DNA of 42,287 nucleotides from NCBI GenBank assembly GCA_029937655.1, contig JAPYPK010000001.1:1-42287 (forward strand). Reading direction: 5' to 3'. This DNA is from Nitrospinaceae bacterium. Its GTDB lineage: Bacteria > Nitrospinota > Nitrospinia > Nitrospinales > VA-1. The notes beneath the pieces are model-generated. The model was not told the DNA's origin. It searched no databases and was given only the letters and a program-made list of their open reading frames with translations. The first letter of the stretch is position 1. Each line of letters begins with the position of its first letter. This document shows positions 25,882 to 33,459 of the stretch, one piece after another. Made by a program: the position numbers and the translations under genes.

Positions 25882-26787
25882 GTGGCAAAAAGTATGAAAA
25901 TAAAATTTAAAACCCCAGCCAAAATTAACTTAGGTCTCCATATTCACGGTAAAAGAGAAGATGGGTTTCATGAATTGGAAACAATTTTTCAAATGGTATC
26001 TTTATATGACGACGTGGAGTTAGAACTTTTGTCCTCGGGGATTAAACTGGAGTGTGATAGTCCAGGAGTACCCACGGATGATACTAACCTTGCTTATAAA
26101 GCAGCAAATCTATTACGACAATCTTATCAGGTTGAAGATAAAGGAGTCAGCATTCGGTTGAAAAAAAATATTCCTTTTGGTGCTGGGCTTGGGGGTGGTA
26201 GTGGTAATGCTGCTGGCGTACTTATGGGTCTGAATCATTTGTGGAATTTGAAGATTGAGCGAGAGAAGTTATCTGAATTGGCTGCAGAATTGGGTTCCGA
26301 CGTCCCATTTTTTCTTACTTCGCCTTGCGCGCTTGGAATGGGGCGTGGAGAGAAGTTAAAAGCCCTGAAACCTTGTGCTAAGTTTCAGGTTTTGTTGGTG
26401 TTTCCTGGGTTTCCTGTTGCGACTTCTTGGGTGTATCAAAACCTGAAATTGAAGTTGACAAAACGGGAAAATAATATTAGCATTCTGCGGAAAAACCTAT
26501 CCTTATCAGACATCACAAGCTTAGGGTCCCAGTTGTACAATGATTTAGAACCTCTTGTTATTCAAAGGTTTCCAGAAGTCCAAGTCGTTAAAGACGAATT
26601 AGGGGCTTGGGGTGCTTTGGGTGTTCTTTTGTCTGGCAGTGGGTCCACTGTGTTTGGAATTTTTGATGATCCGGATAAGGCTCGGGTTGCATGCGCAGGT
26701 TTGAATGGAACGTGGGAAAGAGTTCTTGTAGAAACGATTGAAAGTTTGACTGAATTTTGGCCGGAGGATATTCTGAGTTACCCCTAA
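25882..26787 (+). CDS. ispE: 4-diphosphocytidyl-2-C-methyl-D-erythritol kinase
   Basis: IspE phosphorylates CDP-methylerythritol in the non-mevalonate isoprenoid route. The GHMP kinase motifs are all present: TPAKINLGLHIHGKREDGFH at the start, IPFGAGLGGGSGNAAGVLMG as the ATP loop, LGSDVPFFL, and GVLLSGSGSTVFGIF near the C-terminus. The frame starts at GTG 25882; an ATG at 25894 gives 297 residues and matches the family's usual start, and neither has a strong Shine-Dalgarno. It follows the LolB-like gene closely and is upstream of tRNA-Gln and prs, a conserved neighbourhood. Confidence 0.95.
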   Translation: MAKSMKIKFKTPAKINLGLHIHGKREDGFHELETIFQMVSLYDDVELELLSSGIKLECDSPGVPTDDTNLAYKAANLLRQSYQVEDKGVSIRLKKNIPFGAGLGGGSGNAAGVLMGLNHLWNLKIEREKLSELAAELGSDVPFFLTSPCALGMGRGEKLKALKPCAKFQVLLVFPGFPVATSWVYQNLKLKLTKRENNISILRKNLSLSDITSLGSQLYNDLEPLVIQRFPEVQVVKDELGAWGALGVLLSGSGSTVFGIFDDPDKARVACAGLNGTWERVLVETIESLTEFWPEDILSYP

Positions 26788-26993
26788 TTAATGAAGTCTT
26801 GGAATGGGTGGTTCTTGAAATTTTTAACTAGTAACGACAATTTAAGTCGCGTAACCCTAGCTTACCTTCTACTTTTTGTTGCTCAAAGCCTGATAACTAG
26901 ATTAAAGAGAACCTGATTTTTAAATTTTAGGTCGATTCAAAAGTATATATTACCCATATTTTTAAGAGTTTTGCATAGCGTTTGTATTGGTTG

Positions 26994-27022
26994 TTGGTTA
27001 CGAGATTAAGTTAAATTAGATA
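26994..27022 (+). promoter_or_regulatory. Predicted promoter upstream of tRNA-Gln
   Basis: TTGGTT (26994-26999) and TAGATA (27017-27022) are 17 bases apart and end 12 bases before the tRNA gene. This is a reasonable sigma-70 match and may drive tRNA-Gln and the prs operon. Confidence 0.45.
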
Positions 27023-27034
27023 GGGAATACAGAT

Positions 27035-27107
27035 TGGGGCGTCGTCAAGCGGTTAAGACACAGGTTTTTGATGCCTGCATACGGAGGTTCGAATCCTCCC
27101 GCCCCAG
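27035..27107 (+). tRNA. tRNA-Gln (anticodon TTG)
   Basis: A 73-base cloverleaf is readable. The acceptor stem is TGGGGCG with CGCCCCA and discriminator G. The D arm contains CAAGCGGTTAAG, the anticodon loop TTTTGAT carries TTG at 27068-27070, and the T arm is GGAGG-TTCGAAT-CCTCC. CCA is not encoded. It closely resembles bacterial glutamine tRNAs and sits between ispE and prs, as in many Gram-negative genomes. Confidence 0.97.
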
Positions 27108-27155
27108 CTTTTATCAAATGAGAGAAATTTCTTAGTTTATTAGTCCGGAGATACT

Positions 27156-28112
27156 ATGGAGCAGAATTTAAATGGCAGAGTCCTTGTTTTTTCCGGAAGG
27201 GCCAATGTTGAACTTGCAGAGGATATTTGTAAGTACATGAAGATTGAGTTGGGCCGTACGGTGATCAAAGATTTTTCTGATGAAGAAATTTATGTGCGTA
27301 TTGAGGAAAATGTTCGAGGTGGGGATGTTTTTGTAATTCAGCCAACTTGTTATCCGGGAAATACAAACCTGATGGAACTATTAATCATGATCGATGCGCT
27401 CAGGCGTTCCTCCGCCAGGCGTATAACAGCCGTGATACCTTACTACGGTTACGCTCGCCAGGATCGTAAGAGTGAACCACGGGTTCCAATTACTTCCAAG
27501 CTAGTGGCAGACTTAATAGTGACTGCGGGAACAGACCGTGTATTGACAGTAGATCTTCATGCGGGGCAGATACAAGGTTTCTTTAATATCCCCGTGGACC
27601 ACCTTTTTTCAATGAAGGTATTGATTCCTTATCTGCAAAGTTTAGATTTAAAGGATATGGTAGTTATTTCTCCAGATGCAGGTGGAGTGGAACGTGCTAG
27701 GGCTTTTGCGAAGCGTCTGGGAGTCAACCTTGCCATCATTGATAAACGTAGAGAGGCAGCAAATGAGGCCAAGGCTATGAACATCATTGGAGACGTTGTT
27801 GACAAGGTGTGCTTTGTCGTTGATGATATGATAGATACCGCTGGAACTCTTGTGGAAGGCACAGCCGCTTTGTTGGAAGCGGGTGCCCGAGAAGTACATG
27901 CTTGTTGCACACATGCTGTCTTGTCTGGGCCAGCGCTGGAACGTATTTCTAAATCAGGAATTAAGTCTATCGTGGCAACCAACACGATTCCGGTTCGTGA
28001 TACCATGAAAAACCATCCAAAAATTAAAATTTTATCCGTGGCGCCTTTATTGGGCGAGGCTATTTTACGGATCAATCAGGAAACCTCGGTAAGTTCATTA
28101 TTTGATTTATAA
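27156..28112 (+). CDS. prs: Ribose-phosphate pyrophosphokinase (PRPP synthetase)
   Basis: Prs makes PRPP from ribose 5-phosphate and ATP for nucleotide, histidine and NAD synthesis. Visible segments include the opening LVFSGRANVELAEDICKYM, FSDEEIYVRIEENVRGGDVF, IPYYGYARQDRKSEPRVPIT (ATP-binding flexible loop region), VDLHAGQIQGFFNIPVDHL, and FVVDDMIDTAGTLVEG, the PRPP-binding loop. At 318 residues it is the standard class I length. A good Shine-Dalgarno (CGGAG) precedes the ATG. It is followed after 13 bases by rplY, and then by pth and hppA, in one apparent transcription unit. Confidence 0.97.
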   Translation: MEQNLNGRVLVFSGRANVELAEDICKYMKIELGRTVIKDFSDEEIYVRIEENVRGGDVFVIQPTCYPGNTNLMELLIMIDALRRSSARRITAVIPYYGYARQDRKSEPRVPITSKLVADLIVTAGTDRVLTVDLHAGQIQGFFNIPVDHLFSMKVLIPYLQSLDLKDMVVISPDAGGVERARAFAKRLGVNLAIIDKRREAANEAKAMNIIGDVVDKVCFVVDDMIDTAGTLVEGTAALLEAGAREVHACCTHAVLSGPALERISKSGIKSIVATNTIPVRDTMKNHPKIKILSVAPLLGEAILRINQETSVSSLFDL

Positions 28113-28125
28113 GGAGTAGATAAAA

Positions 28126-28791
28126 ATGTCTGAAGTGTTGAGCGGTAAAATAAGAGAAAAAACGGGTAAGGTAGCCACTAAAGAGGTGCGAAGAAACGGA
28201 GAGATACCGGCTGTTTTATATGGGTTGAAAGACAATCTTTCCTTTTCTGTTTGCGCTGACAATCTTAAAGATATTTTAACAGCCAAGGGACAGAACGCTT
28301 TGATTGATCTTAACTTGGAAGGAAATAAGAAGCGTAAAGTCATTATAAAAGAATTTCAAAGCCACCCACTGAAAGAACGTTGGGTTCATGTGGACTTTTT
28401 AGAAGTTGACGTTGTCAAGCCAGTTAAAGTCAACGTCGATGTACATTTGATTGGAAAATCTGCTGGAGAAAAAATGGGTGGTCTGGTTCATCAAGTGCTC
28501 AAATCCATTCATGTAGAATGTTTGCCCACTGATATTCCGCAGTCAGTTGACTTGGATGTGACGGCTGTTGAACTTGGGCAGGTGTTACATGTGTCGGACC
28601 TTAGTATTCCGGACAAGGTGAAAATTTTACATGAACCTAATGAAGCCATTGTCAGCGTACATCTTGAGAAAGTTAAAGAAGAAAAAACTGAGGACGAAGA
28701 ACTTGCAGAGGGTGAAACAGAAGCCACTGCTGACGCTGCTACCACGGAAGACTCGGATAAGAAGGACGATTCTACTAAGAAAGAGGGCTAG
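28126..28791 (+). CDS. rplY: 50S ribosomal protein bL25 (TL5/CTC long form)
   Basis: bL25 binds 5S rRNA. The N-terminal L25 domain (about residues 1-92) shows TGKVATKEVRRNGEIPAVLY and ends with HPLKERWVHVDFLEV. A TL5-type C-terminal beta domain follows (VNVDVHLIGKSAGEKMGGLV, then VECLPTDIPQSVDLDVTAVE, VLHVSDLSIPDKVKIL). The last 35 residues are a low-complexity tail rich in Glu, Asp, Lys and Thr, as in many CTC-type proteins. It is 221 residues with an AGGAG Shine-Dalgarno. Its stop codon lies two bases before the apparent ATA start of pth, so translation of the two is probably coupled. Confidence 0.95.
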   Translation: MSEVLSGKIREKTGKVATKEVRRNGEIPAVLYGLKDNLSFSVCADNLKDILTAKGQNALIDLNLEGNKKRKVIIKEFQSHPLKERWVHVDFLEVDVVKPVKVNVDVHLIGKSAGEKMGGLVHQVLKSIHVECLPTDIPQSVDLDVTAVELGQVLHVSDLSIPDKVKILHEPNEAIVSVHLEKVKEEKTEDEELAEGETEATADAATTEDSDKKDDSTKKEG

Positions 28792-28793
28792 CC

Positions 28794-29372
28794 ATATCCA
28801 AGGCATATTTAATCATTGGACTAGGCAATCCTGGTCCGCGTTATGAGCTAACGCGCCATAATATTGGTTTTCTTGTAGCCGATAGCCTGGCTGATAAACA
28901 ACGGATCGCGCTTTCCAAAAGCAAACACAAGGCTCTCTATGGTGAAGGGGAAATAGGAGGTTGTCAGGTCATGATCGCCAAACCCATGACCTATATGAAT
29001 AATAGTGGTCAAGCGGCAAAGTTAATTCTTTCTGCTTCAGGGATTTCTCCCAACCAGGTCCTTATTATTCATGATGACATTGATTTACCGCTTGGAAAAA
29101 TCAAAGTAAAAACTAAGGGCGGTGATGCTGGTCAGTTGGGGGTGCGGTCGATTACCGAGAAAATGGGTACAGACCAGTATTGTCGTATTCGGATAGGAGT
29201 GGGTCGGCCCGATGATCCAGGGGATATTGTCGACTACGTATTGACCTCGTTCACCGAGTCGGAAACTCAGTTACTAAACGAGGTTATTGAAGAGGCGATA
29301 ATTAAAGTTGAAGAAACGTTGGTGGAAATGAATAAACGTAATAATAAAACGGAGGAGAACGGAGAATGTTAA
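28794..29372 (+). CDS. pth: Peptidyl-tRNA hydrolase with an apparent ATA start codon
   Basis: Pth frees tRNA from prematurely released peptidyl-tRNA. The reading frame includes the full N-terminus, YLIIGLGNPGPRYELTRHNI, with the conserved Asn and catalytic His, then KPMTYMNNSGQ and IHDDIDLPLGKIK with the catalytic Asp. The frame has an upstream stop at 28776 and no ATG, GTG or TTG before GLGNPG. ATA at 28794 follows AGAGGG (28782-28787) by six bases and gives 192 residues, the usual length; the first ATG (28971) would remove the active site. At the segment usually reading GHNG, this protein has GQLG. It overlaps hppA by seven bases. Confidence 0.9.
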   Translation: MSKAYLIIGLGNPGPRYELTRHNIGFLVADSLADKQRIALSKSKHKALYGEGEIGGCQVMIAKPMTYMNNSGQAAKLILSASGISPNQVLIIHDDIDLPLGKIKVKTKGGDAGQLGVRSITEKMGTDQYCRIRIGVGRPDDPGDIVDYVLTSFTESETQLLNEVIEEAIIKVEETLVEMNKRNNKTEENGEC

Positions 29373-31441
29373 AGGAGTATAAAGGAGAATTGTTGTTTCT
29401 TGCTATTGCTATGGGAGCTTATGTTTTTATGGCTACCTTAAACATATCGCAGAATTATTCATATTTTGCGGTGGTGTTCGGTATTTTCGGTTTGATTGTG
29501 GCTTGGAAGATTTATGAAAAAGTTGATGAGCAATCAGATGGTAATGAGAAAATGAGAGAAATTGCAGAATCCATCCATGAAGGTGCGATGGTTTTTCTGT
29601 CACGAGAATATAAAATTCTTGGTTATTTTGTTGCAGGAGTTTTTATTCTTCTTATGATCGTTATTTCATCTCAAAAAGGAATTTGGATAGGTTTGTGGAC
29701 ATCAGTGTCTTATGTTATGGGTGCTGGTTGTTCTATGCTTGCAGGCTTTTTTGGAATGAACGCAGCGACCACCGCAAATGTACGCACCGCTCAAGCAGCT
29801 TCCGATGGAGGAAAGGCTAAGGCGCTTAACATCGCGTTTAATGGTGGGGCAGTTATGGGTTTGAGCGTCGCTAGTTTAGGTTTGATTGGAGTTGGTGGTC
29901 TTTTTCTTTTATTTGGCAAGGGTGAATCGGTAAGTGTTATTAGCGGATTTGCCATGGGAGCAAGCTCGATTGCTCTTTTTGCTCGTGTAGGGGGTGGAAT
30001 CTATACAAAGATAGCGGATGTTGGTTCGGACCTTGTGGGTAAAGTTGAAGCCGGAATTCCTGAGGATGACCCTAGAAACCCCGGAGTTATTGCTGATAAT
30101 GTAGGAGATTGTGTTGGCGATACGGCTGGCCTTGGAGCAGATATTTTTGAGTCTTATTGTGGTTCGATGATCGCTGCTATTGCCATAGGTGCCAGTATGT
30201 CCGCTATGAAATTTGAGTATATGGCTCTTCCGCTCATTGTTGCCATGGTGGGTCTTCTTGCATCGATTATAGGTATTCGGGCAATGGATGCGCTGGAGGA
30301 TCAGGATCCATCGGCAGCATTACGTAATTGCACATTTGTCAGTGCAGGAGCAATGCTATTTGTGGCATTTTTTGTGATCAAGATTATGGGTTTATCGTCT
30401 GGTGTTTTTATCGCTCTAGCAGTTGGTTGTTTTGCTGGTATCGCGATCGGGCTGGTTACCGAATATTATACGGCAGGTTCTCCTGTTGTGAAAATTGCTG
30501 AATCGAGCAGCACTGGCGTGGCTACAGTAATGATTACAGGGCTTGCTGTTGCGATGGAAAGCTGCGCCATACCGGTAATAATAATAACGATTGCGATATA
30601 TTTTGGGACAGTTTTTGCTGGTCTTTATGGTGTTGCCTTGGCAGCAGTCGGAATGTTGGCTACTGTTGGCATTACCATGTCGGTCGATGCATACGGACCA
30701 ATCGCTGATAACGCGGGCGGTATCTCTGAAATGGCCGGTCTAGGTGAAGAGACGAGAAAAATTACCGACGGATTAGATGCAGTTGGAAATACCACTGCAG
30801 CTATTGGTAAGGGGTTTGCTATCGGTTCTGCTGCCCTAACCGCATTGGCACTATTCTCAGCATTTACTCAGGCAGCTAACATTGAGTCCATTGATATTAC
30901 TCAGCATAAGGTCGTTATCGGAGTATTCATAGGAGGTGTTATTCCTTTTTTTGTTGCGTCGCTTACTATGACGTCAGTAGGTAAGGGTGCGATGGATATG
31001 GTGAATGAAATTCGACGGCAGTTCAAAGAGATCCCCGGCCTTATGGAGGGTACTGGAAAACCCGATAGCGCTAAGTGTATTGACATCAGCACTCAGTCAG
31101 CCTTAAGGGAAATGATCCTTCCTGGTGTTATAGCTATTGTTATGCCCATATTGATAGGGCTTGTGCTGGGAGCTGAGGCTTTAGGTGGCATGCTTATGGG
31201 TGCTACTCTAGTAGGGGTGTTACTGGCATTGTTTATGTCTAACGGGGGCGGTGCTTGGGACAATGCCAAAAAATATGTCGAAGCCGGGAATTTAGGTGGT
31301 AAAGGATCTGATGCTTATCATGCAACGGTTGTTGGTGATACAGTGGGTGACCCGCTCAAGGATACTTCCGGACCAGCGATGAATATTCTGATTAAGCTGA
31401 TGTCTATTGTAGCTTTGGTGCTCGCACCGATGTTTATCTGA
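29366..31441 (+). CDS. hppA: Membrane-bound pyrophosphatase, ion-pumping, K+-dependent type
   Basis: The enzyme hydrolyses pyrophosphate and pumps H+ and/or Na+ across the membrane. About sixteen transmembrane segments span 691 residues. The pyrophosphate site is visible in GKVEAGIPEDDPRNPGVIAD, NVGDCVGDTAGLGADIFESY, and near the C-terminus GGAWDNAKKYVE and VVGDTVGDPLKDTSGPAMNI. The segment GNTTAAIGKGFAIGSAAL has Ala and Gly where K+-independent enzymes have Lys and Thr, so it belongs to the K+-dependent group. Whether it pumps Na+, H+ or both is not settled here. It is the last gene of the prs-rplY-pth unit, ending at a strong terminator. Confidence 0.96.
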   Translation: MLKEYKGELLFLAIAMGAYVFMATLNISQNYSYFAVVFGIFGLIVAWKIYEKVDEQSDGNEKMREIAESIHEGAMVFLSREYKILGYFVAGVFILLMIVISSQKGIWIGLWTSVSYVMGAGCSMLAGFFGMNAATTANVRTAQAASDGGKAKALNIAFNGGAVMGLSVASLGLIGVGGLFLLFGKGESVSVISGFAMGASSIALFARVGGGIYTKIADVGSDLVGKVEAGIPEDDPRNPGVIADNVGDCVGDTAGLGADIFESYCGSMIAAIAIGASMSAMKFEYMALPLIVAMVGLLASIIGIRAMDALEDQDPSAALRNCTFVSAGAMLFVAFFVIKIMGLSSGVFIALAVGCFAGIAIGLVTEYYTAGSPVVKIAESSSTGVATVMITGLAVAMESCAIPVIIITIAIYFGTVFAGLYGVALAAVGMLATVGITMSVDAYGPIADNAGGISEMAGLGEETRKITDGLDAVGNTTAAIGKGFAIGSAALTALALFSAFTQAANIESIDITQHKVVIGVFIGGVIPFFVASLTMTSVGKGAMDMVNEIRRQFKEIPGLMEGTGKPDSAKCIDISTQSALREMILPGVIAIVMPILIGLVLGAEALGGMLMGATLVGVLLALFMSNGGGAWDNAKKYVEAGNLGGKGSDAYHATVVGDTVGDPLKDTSGPAMNILIKLMSIVALVLAPMFI

Positions 31442-31460
31442 CTGTTTTAAATTTTAACAG

Positions 31461-31496
31461 GGGTGAGGGGCCTTAGTGTCCCTCACCCTTTTTTTT
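31461..31496 (+). terminator. Strong intrinsic terminator after hppA
   Basis: GGGTGAGGG (31461-31469) pairs perfectly with CCCTCACCC (31480-31488) around a 10-base loop, followed by eight T (31489-31496). It ends only three bases before the mqnA ATG at 31500. Confidence 0.93.
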
Positions 31497-31499
31497 GCT

Positions 31500-32303
31500 A
31501 TGACCAAACCATTGCTTAGATTTGGAATCCATAATTTCTTGAATGCAAGCCCTCTTCTTTTACCTTTAAAGGAACAGGGTGAGAGTAAGGGATTTCAAGT
31601 AATAACAGATACACCTGCTGCTCTCGCAGACCGGTTGAAGTCGAGTGACTTGGATTTAGCTATGATTCCTTCAGTTGAGTATTTCAAGTCGGCCGATAGT
31701 TACCGACTAGTTCCAGGTGTGTGTATCGCTTCACGAGGTGAAGTTGGAACAGTATTATTTTTAACAAAAAAACCTATTCACGAAATTCGTTCGATTGCTG
31801 CAGATAATCGTTCTCGAACCTCGGTGGCTCTGCTTAAAATATTATTTTCATTTAGATCGGACCTTTCTATTCATCCTTTTCCTCCAGATCTAGAGTCAAT
31901 GTTGGTTGATCACTCAGCTGCACTGATAATAGGAGACTCAGCTTTTAAATTGAGCAATCTAGACTCAAGCGTAACAGTTTATGACCTTAGTGAGGAATGG
32001 TTTCGGCAGACAGGTAAAACCTTTGTTCATGCGGTGGTAGCAGCAAGAAAAAGCATTTGCTTGAGTCAATCACAAAAAGATTTCATCCAGCAGGTCAAGG
32101 CAGAAGGGTGTGGGAGAGTTAAGGAAGTTGTGCAAGGTTACAAAGGGTTGTCAAGTGTTGATAGCGAAGTGCTAGAAGACTATTTAGAAAAAAAAATTAG
32201 ATATGACTTAGATGAAGCAGCAAAAGATGGCCTGGATCATTTCAGCAGCCTATGTTATCAGAATGGAATAATTTTAAAAAAACATTCTATTGAATTTCTT
32301 TAA
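31500..32303 (+). CDS. mqnA: Chorismate dehydratase MqnA (futalosine menaquinone pathway)
   Basis: MqnA dehydrates chorismate to 3-enolpyruvyl-benzoate, the first step of menaquinone synthesis by the futalosine route. The protein has the periplasmic-binding-like fold of the family: LLRFGIHNFLNASPLLLPL at the start, ADRLKSSDLDLAMIPSVEYF, VPGVCIASRGEVGTVLFLTK, and LIIGDSAFKL, then YDLSEEWFRQTGKTFVHAVV. Only mqnA is present here. An earlier in-frame GTG at 31476 lies inside the terminator loop, so ATG 31500 (267 residues) is preferred. No Shine-Dalgarno precedes it apart from the G-rich terminator stem, which makes its expression unusual. Confidence 0.85.
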   Translation: MTKPLLRFGIHNFLNASPLLLPLKEQGESKGFQVITDTPAALADRLKSSDLDLAMIPSVEYFKSADSYRLVPGVCIASRGEVGTVLFLTKKPIHEIRSIAADNRSRTSVALLKILFSFRSDLSIHPFPPDLESMLVDHSAALIIGDSAFKLSNLDSSVTVYDLSEEWFRQTGKTFVHAVVAARKSICLSQSQKDFIQQVKAEGCGRVKEVVQGYKGLSSVDSEVLEDYLEKKIRYDLDEAAKDGLDHFSSLCYQNGIILKKHSIEFL

Positions 32304-32422
32304 GTATGAATTAAAGAAAGTAATGGAGATTATTTCCCTACGACCGAACCTTTTTTAGTTAGGCGGGGGAGAGTATTTGTGGAATTATTTAAAAGGCACT
32401 AAAAAATATTTTCTGTATTCTT

Positions 32423-33424
32423 TTAGTTATTTTTTCTATATTTCATGACTAATATTTGCAAGCGCGTCCACCCCTTTTCAATCAGCTCAATAAGTTTTTC
32501 CCCGGTGTTTTCAACAAAATCAAGATAGGCTTGCACTTCTTCACTTCTTTTTTCCTGAGATTTTTTTTGCAGATGACTCTGTTGGTTCATTGGTTCATCC
32601 TTAGCGGGCGAAAAGTTTGCTGGTAAAGTTATTATTTTAGATATAGGTTTTTTATTCTCTTGTTGAGTTGTTTCTTTAGGTTTTTTTTCTAGAAAACCAC
32701 CACTAATATGTGATTTTTTGATTCGAAAGCTCTGAGAAGGGGAGGGTTTTTGTTTAAGCTCTGCCTTGAGAGATTGTATCTCATTGCGTAGAAGTTCAAT
32801 GGTTTTTGCATTTTCGTTGGTTGTTTTGTCAAAAAGGTTTGTTCTTTTGGCTTGCTCAACGATTTCTCCGGAAAACTTAGCAAGTATTTCTTTAGACTGC
32901 GTATCAGGAGAGATTGCTTCTTCAATTTTCTCGACAACTTCCTCAGATGGTTTAGTGGATGTTTCTTTAGACTGCAGATCAGGGGAGGTTACTTCTTCAG
33001 TTATTTTGATAACTTCCTCAGGTGATCGAGCGAGTGTCTCTTTGGACTGGATATCAGGAGGGTTTTTTAGTTGAGGTGCTGTTGAAAATAATGTCATTAA
33101 ACTATCAGGCAAGGTTGTGAGAAAACTGCTATCTTTTTTATAGGTATAAAAATAGAAACCAGTGCCTAATGTAACCAATAGAACTAGTAATAAGAGCCAA
33201 CCTTTTACACTAGAATCTTTATTTATCGGATCTTCTTTATCAGGTTTTATTGATTGTTCTGATGCGAGGGTATCTTTTTTTTCTGGGGAAGAATCGACTT
33301 CTTTATCAGGTTCTATTGACTGTTCAGACGTGAGGGTATTTTTTTCATCTGAGGAAGCCTTGATCTCCGTGGAGGAACCTTCGGAACTCGATTGGACATT
33401 TGAATTATCTCGGTCGTCGTTCAT
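32423..33424 (-). CDS. Repeat-rich single-pass membrane protein of unknown function
   Basis: I do not recognise a family. From ATG 33424 (333 residues; a TTG at 33451 is also possible) the protein has an acidic, Ser/Glu-rich N-terminus with two near-identical 21-residue units (24-44 and 45-65). One transmembrane helix (WLLLLVLLVTLGTGFYFYTY) lies near 76-94. Three 25-residue repeats follow at 123-197, each beginning PD-x-QSKE, then a short coiled coil (IELLRNEIQSLKAELK) and a basic tail. The layout suggests an envelope-anchored protein with an extended region outside the membrane. It lies 35 bases after hisG on the same strand and is probably co-transcribed with it. Confidence 0.7.
   Translation of the reverse strand: MNDDRDNSNVQSSSEGSSTEIKASSDEKNTLTSEQSIEPDKEVDSSPEKKDTLASEQSIKPDKEDPINKDSSVKGWLLLLVLLVTLGTGFYFYTYKKDSSFLTTLPDSLMTLFSTAPQLKNPPDIQSKETLARSPEEVIKITEEVTSPDLQSKETSTKPSEEVVEKIEEAISPDTQSKEILAKFSGEIVEQAKRTNLFDKTTNENAKTIELLRNEIQSLKAELKQKPSPSQSFRIKKSHISGGFLEKKPKETTQQENKKPISKIITLPANFSPAKDEPMNQQSHLQKKSQEKRSEEVQAYLDFVENTGEKLIELIEKGWTRLQILVMKYRKNN
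32834..33058 (-). repeat. Three tandem 75-bp coding repeats
   Basis: Three adjoining 75-base units encode 25-residue repeats beginning PDIQSKE, PDLQSKE and PDTQSKE in the gene at 32423-33424. The third copy is the most diverged. Confidence 0.85.
33230..33355 (-). repeat. Two tandem 63-bp coding repeats
   Basis: Two adjoining units encode 21-residue segments sharing SEQSI-x-PDKE in the acidic N-terminus of the gene at 32423-33424. They are unrelated to the 75-bp repeats further on. Confidence 0.75.
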
Positions 33425-33459
33425 AGTTGGCGACAATTTAGTCCCCGCCAAAAGTTCTT

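Noticed and set aside
26791..26916. A 41-codon frame after ispE with a hydrophobic centre
   Set aside because: There is no ribosome site and no recognisable similarity. It lies in the 247-base spacer before tRNA-Gln, which otherwise holds only the predicted promoter.
31476..31499. GTG start for mqnA at 31476
   Set aside because: It lies in the loop and 3' stem of the hppA terminator and would add residues encoded by the hairpin and the T tract.
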